Shown here: positions 39,611-52,059 of the stretch, in pieces
Layout: every line of letters begins with the position of its first letter
Position numbering within the stretch: the stretch's first letter is position 1
Assembly (NCBI GenBank): GCA_021442155.1
Contig: CM038215.1
Coordinates: 209,616,982-209,680,981, forward strand
Direction: 5' to 3'
From: Cymbidium sinense
Taxonomy: Eukaryota > Streptophyta > Magnoliopsida > Asparagales > Orchidaceae
DNA: 64,000 nt
Position numbers and translations under genes: made by a program
The notes under the pieces: model-generated
Told to the model about the DNA's origin: nothing
What the model saw: the letters and a program-made list of their open reading frames with translations, nothing else
Databases searched by the model: none

Positions 39611-42600
39611 TGTGGAGAAATTTTATGACACCATGTAGAATTTATGGATTTCTTATTAAGATGATCAGATACATCATTAAGGAATAAAAATATTATATCA
39701 GAAGATAAACATATTTTCCTATAATGGATTTGATCATTAAATAAAAGACTCTAAGGCTAATGGGTCTTTCATCATCAAAGATTTTTCTCCTGAACTACAT
39801 GGAAGGTAGAACAGGGTTTAATTTAAATTGGGTTCATGGTTCCTTATAGAGGCAAGTCTCTATAGTTAATTATATCTTAAGAAGGGTCTTTTCCTAAAAA
39901 TACTTCGATTAAAGAAATGAGTTATTATTTCTAAAGATTTCTAAGTTGGTTTTTCAAAGAATTGATTTTTGGAATTTTAAATTGGGATTGGTTCAAATTG
40001 GAGAGAGAGTTCTTTTGAAGGCCAATTGGGTTAAAGTAGGAAATGCTTATTGATACTAGGAAGCTTAGTAGACATTTCAACTATCATATAATTGGGCTTT
40101 AAATTTGGAATTTAATTTATATTTTGAGTTGACATTTTTTAGAAATCTAAGACTTAGATTCTAACAGCACAAGACTGTAGAAATTCTTAGAGTTGAAGAC
40201 TTATTTTTGAAAAGGATGCTTCAGAACCTAGTCTATAGGTGCTTCTGACACATGTTAGATGCTCGACCTAGTTCTATTTTAGGAATTATTGGTCATTCCT
40301 CTCACTTGAGGGAACTAACCTATCCCTAAATCTTGTGGACTTACAACGCTTGGAGAGGGTTGCCAGATAATTCCACCTAAGTGCATTTTAAATTCATGAT
40401 GCCAAGTCTTATGAATGCAAGATAGTGGGGCTATTGTATTTTTAAAAAAATCTATGAACCTAGACTCACTCCTAAATCTCTAAGATAATGTAGGGTATGA
40501 AATGTATCTAACTAATGCATATTCTTTAGATTTTTATAAATTTTAACTCAAGATTTATTTTAGGCCATGGGTATGCATTTATTACAAATGTCATGCAATT
40601 AGAAATGATTATGGGCTAAATCAATAATAGAAGGCAGGATTCCCCAAGAAGGTGGTCATCCTCATAGGATAGATGCCCCTTATGTGCAATGGGTGAAGTT
40701 GCCCAATTCAAGGAATGGAATAATTTCATGATTTCAAATCTAATTATTTTTAATTGATTTTATGTTATGCCTAAGGCTTTAGTTTATGAAGTTTTGAGTT
40801 ATATTTATTTTATGTTTCAATTAGTTAAGTTTAATTGGGTAAAAAATTTGGTTTTCTACTATGAGCCTAATCGTCCAAGCATTCATTCATAGGAGCATGA
40901 TACAGAAAGAAACCTAGAAAAGTTGGTTGATTCTTTTGTGCACCCAAAATAAATTAAGCTAATTTAATTTAAGGAAAAGGCCAATGCGGTATTATACACA
41001 CCAAAGAAAGAAAAATGGCAGCCAGATCTACCCAAAACTAAACTACAAGTCTAGATCTATGGGTCTTCTTTCGAGGATAATCTCTTTCTTCAGGGACATC
41101 CATCAGGCTCCATAAGGGACCACTGTACCATCTCCTGGTAGGGTCAGCTCCTGTTAATCTTAAACCCCATAGATCCTAACCTAATTCTAAGCTCCAATTT
41201 ATATTTTAAATTCAAAAAGAAATCCTAAGCCTTGCAAAACAAATATTAGAAAACAACACACAACAGTTATATTTTATAAACATACGGGCTTATTATTAGT
41301 TGCTTGCTAAGCCCACCTATCCTATGGACTATGTTAAGTGATTTTTCAGCACTTACAAGCAAACAATAATTTTATTTATTATTTATTTTTATTTATGGCA
41401 TCAATCCCTTTAAACAGCTTCTTGTAAAAAATAGAGTTAATTCTAGAAAGATCACCCTACCATCCAGTATAATGGGCAAACAAGCTTAGACATTCAGTCT
41501 AAAGCAATACACCACACAGACATGTAAAGCACAACATATCACAAAACATTACAGAGAACTATAAAAGAATCACATAACGATCTGACCTAAATGATCTAGT
41601 GTGTAGAAGATAGGCTTTTGTGGTAGGTCTTCACTAAGCCTTTTTTAGTTCAAGTTTCAATTTAGGGGTTGGGTTTGTTTGAATCTTGGTTTCAATTCAA
41701 ATGATTTAGTGATTTATTTTCATTTTTTATTTCTACTTTATTTGATTAAATGGATGTTTAGGTTTTCAAGAATGAAGAATAGAATGGATTCCATTTTGGA
41801 TGGAACTCACTCTATTCGACATCTTAGCATCTAGTAGAATGAAATCCTCATTCTAAGATGAAGATTCATCCTAAAGATCTAACTAAGATCCTTAAGTATC
41901 TTAATTAATCTTTTTGATTTCATTTAGTTTATTTGGATTTGGATTGATGTTTTCTTTCCTTTTTATTTGATTCTTGTTTTAGTTTTTAATTTGGTTTGAT
42001 TTAATTATTTCATTTCATTTGATTTAATTTGAATGGGATTATTTGATTTAATTTACTTCATTTAGTTTTGTTTGAGTTAGTTCATTTAGTTTGCATTAAA
42101 CTTTTAGATTAAGTGATGTTGATTTCATCTAGTTTAGTTTAGGTTAACCTAAATCACTTAGGTTAAGGTTTGCATTCATTTGATTTGATTCATTGGAAAT
42201 GCAAGGATTCATTAAGTGTTTACATTAATCCAATTAACTTAAGGTTTAATTACTCCAAATATGATTTATTAATTTCATTAATCCTAAAGTATGCAATTGG
42301 TTAAATTCTTTGGCTTCGGATGTTTGGAGAATTACCCTAAGTGTTTCTGATGTTTGATTGAGATTAGTTTAAGTTGTTTCATGATTTAATGGATTAATGA
42401 GTTTTATGTATTCATTATTGGATTAATATTGATCTAGGGATTTGAAAATTCAACAATTCCCTATCCAAAATTCAATTGGGTTTGAAATTTTCTCATATTT
42501 TCAAAGTTTCATTTTGATTGAATTTATAATTAGGATGTAATTAAAGTTTTAATTATTTCATTAAAACTTAAATTATGCCTAATTTAATGAAATTCATTTA

Positions 42601-44537
42601 GGGGTTTCATTTTTCATTGATTTCTCTCTGAAATATATTTTCAAAGAAGGTTTGTTCATAATTTTTGGACATTTGGTTCATTTATTATGATTTAATTAAG
42701 TTTTGGTTAATTATTTGAATTAATTAATTTAATTAATTGCTTAATTAAGTCAAATTGTGATTTATTAAATTTAACTGAGTTCCTTTAATATTTTAGTGTT
42801 CATTAGGGTTCATTTGGTTAATTTAAACTTTTCTAATTCATTTTTATTAATTATTTTATTTTAAATTAATTTATTGAATTAAATTTGAGGTTTAGGGTTT
42901 AAATTTTCATTTCCCATAAAATACAATGAAATAAATTATGGAAAATTTACAATGTGTTTTAGCCCTAATTTCATTTACCCAAAGTTTCAATTCAATTAGA
43001 TTTATGGTTTAAGAATAATTAAGATTTAATAGTTAATTAAACCTAAATTAAGGCTAAAATACCCAACATTAATTGGGGATTTTAATTTTTATGGATTCTT
43101 CTCATCAAGACGAATCCATACAACCCTCATTTGTATTTTTTTATTTAAATTTATTTTTTCTATGATTTTTATAAGTTCTCCATGACTTTAGTAATTTTTT
43201 TTAATTCAAAAATCCTGAATTTCCTGTTTAAACTAGTCAGTCGTGCCGCATTTCGCACATGGATTCGTCCACGCAGGATCCTACATTAAAAAGGCAGTGA
43301 GACGTGGTTTTGAACAGGACTGTCCGTTCAGTCCACAATCGGTCCATGGGGCCTAAGGGATTTAAATTGACCAGTCCACCTAGATCAGAATCATCCGTTC
43401 CTTCTAAAAGGAATGGATGGTTCAGATTACATCTTCTACCCAAACTGCATAAATCGAGAGCTGTCCATGAATTTGGCTTGATTTTCGATGAACTAAGCAA
43501 CAAAATCATGCATTTTGGTTGCAAATCGATTGTGGAATAAAATCCTACCAATCGAAGCATCTTGATCTCACTTGAGATCAAGTTTTCTTCACAAACCTCC
43601 AAGGCCGAAAAGCTTGAAGAAAAAGAGAGGGAAGTTTATGGTGTACCTCCGGTCTGGTGATCTACGGCAATGGGGTGATTCGAAAAGATTCAGAGTGATG
43701 AGAGAAGCTTGTATGTGAAAGGAATTGAGCTATCTCCCTCTGGATTGGTCCCTAGACTGAGCTCCCTTGCTACATGTCAGCCTTGATGGTTCTCCAGCTT
43801 CCTTATGGCGTGGGGAGTGGGGGAAGGTTCGCTCTTTCTTTATTTTGGCACATGAAGGTGATGGGAAGGTTAGTTCGGCTTGAGGTAAGGTCTAAGTGTG
43901 AATTCTCTATTTGGTCATGAGCTTCCATTTTTATATTCCTCTCCTTGGTCGGCTAGGCTGATAGCAAGTTTTGGAAATTTATTATCATGCTCATTCCTCA
44001 TCCTCCACCTGTTTAAGATGAAGAGGTGGAGAAGGAATGGACTTAAGCAAATGGAATTTTTCTTGTGGTGCCTTTGACTTGTCTTAGCTCTTTGTCATTT
44101 GGATCCTTGTGTAGGATGATTAGGGAACTTGATTAATGCTGAAATCCTTCATTGGAAAGGTCTAAGAAGGTCTTATTAATGCTTTGGATAGTTTAGTGGA
44201 GGAAGGATTTGAAGGCCTTTTAAAATTATGATGTTTAGCTATCCTTTGAATTAACTTAATTTAGGTATTTCCCATTAATGAATTAACCTTAGTTCAATGC
44301 TTAATGTATGCACATCATTAATGGCTTAATTTTCCATTGGGTTGATTCAAGCAATTTGGAGAGGAAAGGGTTTGAGTCCACCTAAGTCAACTAGGTTAGA
44401 ATAAATCCAATGAAGATTCCCTAGGACACTAGGTGTAGTGTCCTAAGTACTGAATTAGGAGGTTCCTATTTAAAATTATGATATCCTAATTACTAATTTC
44501 AGATTAATGTAAACCTCATCCAAAAATGAGGTTAACA
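39611..44537 (+). mobile_element. 5' LTR (4.9 kb) of the LARD-like element
   Basis: It begins TGTGGAGAAA and ends AATGAGGTTAACA. It matches 52,060-56,920 in order over its whole length, differing at roughly one base in ten by eye over the first few hundred bases, so the insertion is not recent. Landmarks are the 5' block shared with the family, an AT-rich spacer of about 1.6 kb (41,600-43,200), the CpG-bearing block (43,230-43,480), and a perfect 8-bp terminal stem AACCTCAT/ATGAGGTT at 44,512-44,533. It lacks the 250-bp tandem repeat found in the long LTRs. The 121-codon open frame on the minus strand at 43,237-43,602 is frameshifted in the other LTR. Confidence 0.88.
44512..44533 (+). repeat. 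Terminal hairpin of the 5' LTR
   Basis: A perfect 8-bp stem (AACCTCAT/ATGAGGTT) with a six-base loop ends four bases before the LTR 3' terminus. Related stems occur at the ends of the other copies, with a T-A pair here replaced by C-G at 11,198-11,216 and 63,938-63,954. Confidence 0.7.
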
Positions 44538-44749
44538 AATGGACCCCTAATATGTGTAGTGGATCGGCCATAGTACACTGCACATATTGGTGTTGACCTT
44601 ACTGATCAATATACAAGCCTAAGCTTGGGGTTCAAATCATGATTTTGATTTTGGTTTAGATTTGATTATGAAAGATAGGCATATGCATACCTATACTTGT
44701 TTCAATTTGATTCATTTTTAGAAACTTAACTTCATTAAGTTCAAAGATG

Positions 44750-47120
44750 AATAGGGATGCCATTTGGAGTGGACGTAAGGGATGGTATAGTCTTATTGCA
44801 ATCACTATGCTCAATGAAGATGCCTTCAGGGGACTTACTCTTAATTGAGAATGGTAGTTGAAAAGGATGCCAATGTGGACACTTACTCTTAATCCATAAC
44901 ACTTGATGTTTTAACCAGAGAAGATATCGCTAGAGGATTTATTCTTATATGGTTAGCTATTAGGAAAGGGTCTCTAGAGACTTGTTCCTAACCTAAGTAG
45001 CCTCTTTAACAAGAAAGGGGACTTCATGACTTATTCTTATTCTTGTATTTTAGAAAGAATATCAATTGGGGGACTTATTTCTTTATAGTTATTAGGAAGG
45101 GGTCATTTGAGACTTGATCCAACCTAAATAGTCTAGGTGGAGGAAAGGGGTCTTTGATGACTTGATCCTAAACCTCATAATCTAATAGGATTCCTGTTAT
45201 GGGACTTATACCTATGTAATTAGCTAATAAGATGTGGCCTTTGGAGACTTGATCCAACTTAATTAGCTAAGGAAGTGGAAATTGGTCTTTGGTGATTTGA
45301 TCTAATCCTCAAAATTTTGACTTAAGAATAGGGGTCTTAATGATGTTATCCTAACCTTAGTCATTTTAATAGGATCCCGACTGAGAGACTTATTCTTATA
45401 TGATTAGCTAATAAGATGGGGAATTTGATGGTGTAATCCATCCTGATTAGTTAAAGAGAGAAAAGGGGTCTTTGATGAGTTAATCCTGTCCTCAAAATTT
45501 TGACTTAAGGATAAGGGTCTTAATGATGTTATCTTAACCTTAGTCATTTTAATAAGATGCTGAATAAAGGACTTATTCCTATGTGATTAGCTAATAAGAT
45601 AGGGCTTTCGATGGCATGATCTTATCATTATTAGCTAAAGAGAGGAGAAGGGTCAGTTGGTGACTTGATCCAATCCTCAAAATTTTGACTTAAGGTTAGG
45701 GGTCTTAATGACATTATCCTATCCTTAATCATTTTAATAGGATGCTGACTGGGGGACTTATTCCATGTGATTAACTAATAAGATGGGCCCTTCGATGGTG
45801 TGATCTATCCTGATTAGCTAAAAAGAGGAGAGGGGTCTTTTGGTGACTTGATACAATCCTCAAAAGTTTGGCTAGTAGGAAAGGGGTCAAAGTGACTTTA
45901 TCCTAACCTTAGTCATTTTAATGGGATGTTGATTGGGGACTTATTCTAATGTGATTAGCTAATAAGATGGGGCCTCCATTGGTGTAATCCATCATGATTA
46001 GCTAAATAGAAGAGAGGAGTTTTTGATGACTTAATCCAATCCTCAAAATTTTGACTTCATGATATGAGTCTTAATGATGTTATCCTAACCTTAGTCATTT
46101 TAATTGGATGCCAACTAGGGGACTTATTCATTTGTGATTAGCTAATAAGATGAGGCCTTTGATGGCATAATTCATCCTGATTAGCTAAAGAGAGGAGAGG
46201 GGTCTTTGATGACTTAATCCAATCCTCAAAATTTGACTTAAGGATAGGGGTCTTAATGATGTTATTTTAACCTTAATCATTTTAATAGGATGCTGACCGG
46301 GGGACTTATTCCTATTTGAATAGGTAATAATATGAGGCCTTCAATGGCATAATGTATCTTGATTAGCTAAATAGAGGAGAGGGGTCTTTGATGACTTAAT
46401 CCAATTCTCAAAATTTTGACTTAAGGAAAGGGGTCTTAATGACATTATCCTAACTTTAGTCATTTAATAGGATGCTAATTGGGGGACTTATTCCTATGTG
46501 ATTAGCTAATAATATGGAGCCTTCAATGACTTGATCCATCCTGATTAACTGAAGAGAGGAGAGGGGTCATTCAGTGACTTGACCCAATCCTCAAAAGTTT
46601 GGCTAATCGAAAAGGGGTCAAGTGACTAATTCCTATCCTAAATAGCCTGTGTGACATGAAAGAAGTATTTGATGACTTGATCCTATCATGTACATAATAG
46701 GAATGGTGCCATAAAAGGCTTGCTCCATGCTTATGGAAATTTATAAGAAAGGTGCCACATTTGGGGCTTACTCCAATCTTATGAAAAGAAAGAGTTATGC
46801 CATAAAAGGCATACTCTAAGTTTATAAGAATAGTGCACAAAGGCTTACTCCAAACTCATAAGAAATATATGAGAAAGGTGCCACAAAGGGCTTGCTCCCA
46901 ACTCATGATATGTTATAGGAAAGGTACCACAAAGGGCTTGCTCCCAACCTATAGATGATATGGGTAAGGAAAGGGGTCAAAATGGCTTAATTCTTAATCC
47001 TCAAATCTTTTGACTAACAAGAAAATGTCAAATGAACTTGATCTTACTTGATTAGTCTAACTTGATGAAAGGGAAATATAAGGTTTGCTTCCATTTCTTG
47101 ATTTCACTAATACTCCTTAC
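44750..47120 (+). repeat. Minisatellite field in LARD internal region
   Basis: Units of about 45-60 bp share the words GGGG(T)CTTTGATGACTTGATCC and TTAGCTAA. The centre is a regular 183-bp higher-order array, described separately. The right part (about 46,690-46,960) is a second family with GGTGCCACAAAGGGCTTGCTC every 50-60 bases. The left edge (44,750-45,050) is more diverged. There is no open frame through the repeats. Confidence 0.85.
45050..46620 (+). repeat. 183-bp higher-order tandem array, about 8 units
   Basis: The anchor GATTAGCTAATAAGAT (or close variants) starts at 45,218, 45,402, 45,585, 45,769, 45,953, 46,136, 46,318 and 46,500, giving spacings of 182-184 bp. Each unit is made of four related subunits of about 46 bp. 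They open GGGGCCTTTGATGG, GGGGTCTTTGATGAC, GGGGTCTTAATGATG and GGGGGACTTATTCC. For example, in one unit they start at 45,418, 45,465, 45,514 and about 45,566. So a tetramer was amplified after the subunits had diverged. Unit length is close to the 150-180 bp typical of plant satellites. Confidence 0.9.
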
Positions 47121-50100
47121 ACATGAAGAGGTTTAGTGAAGATGGTTTCAAAGAGTTGAAATTTATGTTTGAAGGAGGATTTGGGTATATTTTGGACCCA
47201 ATGCTTTACTATGCCATGAGCATAGAAGTTCATCAATTTTCTTTCTCTTCTTTATTTATCTTAAAGTTACATATAACCATTCTAGATGTCTAATTCACTG
47301 AAGGCAAGACATGATAGGGTACTAACTAGAGAATTCTACTATTTTTGAGCTTGCATGTGGTTATGTAGTTCTTTAAGCAGTAAGAACCAAAGTCAACCAG
47401 TGCTTCTCAAATGGAATTTCTTTTTATTTTTGTTTGGACATGTATTTCATTTTTTACTTTGTTGATATGAATCAACAGCTTATAAGGCCTTCTCTGGGAT
47501 TCAATAAAGATCAAGAGATTCCTTTGAAGCTTTCTAAAGTGAATGAGAATCAAGATAAGCAAACTCTTGGATTCTCATGGAGACATTTTTGTATTTTATT
47601 TTTTTTTCCTTGATCAATAAGGGAATTGAAAGGATTAACTTATTAGAAAAATTAAGATTCTCCTGATAAGTTTGAAATTAAATTTCTTCAGTTGACTTAT
47701 TACTCTTTTAAAGGATTTATGAAATGATATTTCATAAATGTCTTTGATTAATTTCTTATTTTTTGCATTTTTTTTGATCCTTCTACATTTTACTACAAGG
47801 TACTTGAAATTACTTCAAAAATATATTTCAAGACTCTATACGTAGTGCTATGATTATTTTTCAAATCATATTGAAGTTTCTATTCATTTATTCATTCAAT
47901 TTTTTTTGTTAAGATTTTCAATATAACTCTCTACTTAATTGGAAGTAAGGTTATAAGAAATCTTGATTATGACCTTTTTGCTAAATTATCCCAATATTTT
48001 GGGACTGAATGATATGACTATGTAACAGAACATTCTTGTAAGGATTCTGAATGTCATATCATATGCTTTCAATTCTTCTTTTTTTAGAATTATTTTAATT
48101 TAATAATTTTTAGATTATTATCCTTAAGAAGGATAATCTTATGAAAGCTTTTTTTATTTTGAAATGAAGTGTGGGTAATATGAACCTATTTTAAAGGTAA
48201 AGATTTTATCCTAATCCCAAGATGTGGGTCACGTGGAGTTGATCCTTTTTTCCTTTACTTTTTTTATCCTTCATTTTCATTTTTTTTGATGATGTTAGCT
48301 AACCAGGAAGAATGTTTTCTTCTCATGTAAATCCATCATTTTCTAACTTTTAAAGTCTTGCTTTTTTTGGTGTTTGCCCACAGTCGTCAAGGGATTAAGT
48401 TTATTGAAATGACATCAAGATTAAGTTTATAGACCGCTATATCTAGGGATCATTTCAATTTATTTTCAGATAAAGTAATATTTAAACTCAAAAGATAGCT
48501 TGATCAAGTCATCAATAGCTGACTCATTAAAGAGTTAGATTATTGATAGCAGATGTAGATCAATTCCACTTATTATTATTTTTTATTTGTTTCTTTCAGC
48601 TTGTAAATTATGGAATTAGATTCCTCTTCAAATTCTAAGGGTGTATCCGAAAATTGAAGACTATATATATGTTAGACACATCTAAACAACATTCATTCAA
48701 TATGTTTAAGTGCCTTTTGAAAAGAAAGTCAGGATCCTAACTACTTAAGAATTTTGAACTTGAAATGGCTCTATGGTTCCATAACTTCTTCTTTTTTTTT
48801 TTTTGGTTATAGGCCACTTACAATGGAATCAAAATATAATCAATTGAATCTTGACATACGAAGGATATGGATCCTTGGAAAAGGAGATCCATTATCTCTT
48901 TTAACCTGCCAAGCGAGCTCACTCAACATGGCACAGGTCATGATGATAAAGTATGAGATATCTAATTATTTTTGTTTAGTTAGGGACAATTTTTGACTTC
49001 AAACCCTACCACTTTATTTTGATGTGGATGAGTTTAAAGTTAAAAATGTCCACATGTTTAGAAATTTTATACTTAACCCTTTTGCTCTTGGATATAGTCC
49101 TTCCATCCCTTTACTTTTCTTTCTTTCTATCTTTCTTTGTTTTCTTTCTTTTGTCAACATTTATAAAGCATTTCATTTTTTGTGAACTGTTACATTAGAT
49201 ATAGTTCCTAGTTACAAATCTTACTAAGAGATTGGATGTATTTAACCTATTTCCATAATATTTCATTTGTTTATGAAATGACTCCACTAAATGATTTACT
49301 AGGAAATTAGATGTATTTGCCTCTTTTTTTTTCCTAAATACAACATTTGATTGATTGACTTTTTGATATGATTCAACTCTTTGTTTTGATTAGTTGATCA
49401 TATAATATGATCCAACATCTTAATTTTCTTTTTTCATCATTTCATGGAACAACAAGTCTAGTAAAGCCATTTAATATTGGTAAAATGACTCTAAAGATGT
49501 TACACTTTTGAATTCAAAATTATTTAATGGATCCATCTAAGATGGCATAATGACTTAGACTTTATACTTCTGAAATCAAAATTTTCTATTTGAATCAAAT
49601 AATTAGTGAGATCATTTAGGGGTAGCTGAATGATATTCCTAAATACTCAACACTTTCAATTTAGGATGAATATGAACATCCTTCCATAATCAATATTTTT
49701 CTTCTTTTTCTTTCATTTGATTTTATTATTATTTATTTATTTAGGCTGGATAGGACCATCCAAGAATATTAAAGATGTTTCATGAATTCTTAAGTTGCTC
49801 TTTTATGTTTGAATTTTTGTCTTCAATCAATAATGTAATTGAGACTGTGTTCTTTTTCTAGGTTGAGTTTTCAAGATTAAATCTTCATGAAACTAAAAAC
49901 TCCTTTCTTTATTTTATTGAATTTACATGGCACCATCTTATCAAAGTTTGATTAGAATTGGGCCTATATAAATTCACTATCGTGTTTACATTTGATGTTG
50001 ACCGATGCACCCAGATCAACAAGTATTTTGGAGATTTTCTTCTTTTGAATTTTCCACATCGACCAAGATGTTGATACGTTCTTAGCAGACTATCTTCATC

Positions 50101-52059
50101 ATAGGACATAACCCTAGAACTTCTTTATAGTAGAATGCCACATCAGTAAGTTGCTTATAATTAAAGTAGGCAAATTTATATAATGCCTTGCTTCATTTCA
50201 TTTCATTTTCATTTTTTTATTTTGTTTCATTTTATTTTCTTTGTTCTTTTTTTTTTAATAGAGCATTACAATGCTTGATTTTGCAAACAACTTCTCTAAG
50301 ATGGGAAAGACATCACATTTCGAAGATGACTTATTTGCCATTTCTTTTCAATGCCATTTGAGGTGGTATGACTCTACCATTTTGAATTTTATTTCAAGAA
50401 TTTTCCTTTTTATGTGGAGGGAAGGTAGGTCTAACTCTATCCTCAATAGATTAATACACCTCATGATCTATTCATTTAGAGGATCATCATTTAAAAGAGG
50501 ACTCTCTAGGGCAGATGATGTGTTATTAGAAAGTCAAGTTTGACTTGTATTTTTTATAGCACATATAAGATTAAAAGTAATCTTAGCTTGCAATAAAATC
50601 TTTGACCACCATAATAGACATTAAGATAATGTCAAGTGGGTCATAAAACATTGCAAATGATTCACCTTAGATTCACTTTGTATTGAAAGCATATAATGCC
50701 TTAGTCTTTGAACAGATAAAACAAAGGCTTTCTTCATTCATTGTATTGTCAAAATCCTAAGTGATTTATCAATCAACTAACCAAAGATAGAAGCTTCATA
50801 CTTTCACTTTTAGAGATAGAAATATCACCCTTAGGACCCAATCCTAAGGTCATGATTTCTTTAGAAGAATTAAAGTCTTCATTTATTTTCTTTTCATGAT
50901 TTGGCCTTAAAGTTAATTAAGGCCATTCATGGAATATCATTTCATTCAATGGGAGAAAACTCCCATTAAGGTAGTTGATTTAAATTTATTGGTTTAAATT
51001 TTATTCATTTTAACTTTATCAGGAAAATCAGAAATCTCTTTCACTACCCTCTCTTTTCTTCTATTGATTAGGAGTAAAAGTGAATCCTATCACTTTTTTT
51101 TGTTTATTTCATGTCATCTTCCTCTTTTGACTCTCTCCTAAACTATTAAGAATTTAAGGTTTTAGAAGGTTTAAAAGAGGGTTACCTCGAAGTCACTCCT
51201 TACAATTGGCTAATCAACTTGAGTAGTTGATTTTCCAATATTCTAATGGACATTTGGAGATGAATTAAGATTAAAGATGATTCGCATTTATGTAAAATTT
51301 TCTTCTATAAGGACATAAGATTTACATTTAGTTTCTTAATCAACCTCTACCTAAGATCAATAAGGCATTCTTTTGGGATGATTTTTTTTCCTCTTTTTAT
51401 TTTCTTTTGAGATGATTCTTCTTTAAATGCAATTCAAGCTTCAATCATGGTGGTAAAGAGGCAATATATAGAACTATGCCTTATTTTGATTTGGATTTTC
51501 TCAGGATTTGAAAGAATTCCTTCATTTCAATATACATTCTTAGGTATTTATTACCTTTGAATATAACAGAACAAAGGGTACCCACCTATGACCCCGTCCT
51601 CATTCTCTTTAGCTTTAGTGTGAAGCCAAAGTAAGATCAAGGACAAGTTTAACTTTTAGATTTTATTCTTGAGATTTACTTTTCAAAATTTGAAATTATT
51701 TTTAAACTTTTGGATTTAACATTTCTTTTCCACATTGGAATGGTTTCAAATCTATCTTGGCCAGATTTAGTTCTTAATAGAAATGACTTGATTTTTATTT
51801 ATTTCTCTCCCCTTTTTTTATTTTGGGATTTGGTTCTAGGACCCAATCATTTAATTGTGGCAAATGAAGAGTTCTAGAACCTTAGTTCAGGATGTTGAAT
51901 AGACTCAACCAAGAATAAAATGGAGATGTATCCAATGGAAAGAAAGGCTGTCTTGACCAGTGAATTGCAATAGCACATTGTTGATATATAGAAATAACCA
52001 CTTATTTCTAAAGATGGAGAGATGAACCATTCCCCATCAGAGTCGTTAGAAAATATCTC
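47121..52059 (+). other. AT-rich remainder of the LARD internal region
   Basis: About 4.9 kb with frequent T runs (for example near 48,790) and no recognised motif. The open frames at 48,754-48,996 and 50,271-50,543 have no family features. I see no decayed reverse transcriptase or integrase motif, so this does not look like a recently degraded autonomous element. Confidence 0.6.

Larger units (their letters stand above)
44538..52059 (+). mobile_element. Internal region of LARD-like element, no gag-pol
   Basis: This 7.5-kb stretch lies between the two LTRs. No frame longer than 90 codons is recognisable as gag, protease, reverse transcriptase, RNase H or integrase. This is the layout of a large retrotransposon derivative (LARD), which must borrow proteins from an autonomous partner. 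A TGG two bases after the 5' LTR (44,540, TGGACCCCTAATATG) is where a primer-binding site should be, but I cannot match it to a known tRNA. A purine run (52,010-52,026, AAAGATGGAGAGATGAA) lies 33 bases before the 3' LTR and is not flush with it. The left third is a minisatellite field; the rest is AT-rich with T runs. Confidence 0.8.

Noticed and set aside
43237..43602. Minus-strand open frame of 121 codons in the 5' LTR, with a partner at 55,818-56,144 sharing LRLVGFYSTIDLQ
   Set aside because: The frames part company right after the shared stretch because of an indel, so the reading frame is not conserved. It is simply the relatively GC-rich part of the LTR, where stops are fewer.
45050..46620. 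The 183-bp array as a true centromeric satellite
   Set aside because: Only about eight units, enclosed within one retroelement. It is better called an internal minisatellite.
50271..50543. 90-codon open frame in the LARD internal region as a gag remnant
   Set aside because: No zinc knuckle or capsid-like feature, and no open frame before or after it in line with gag.
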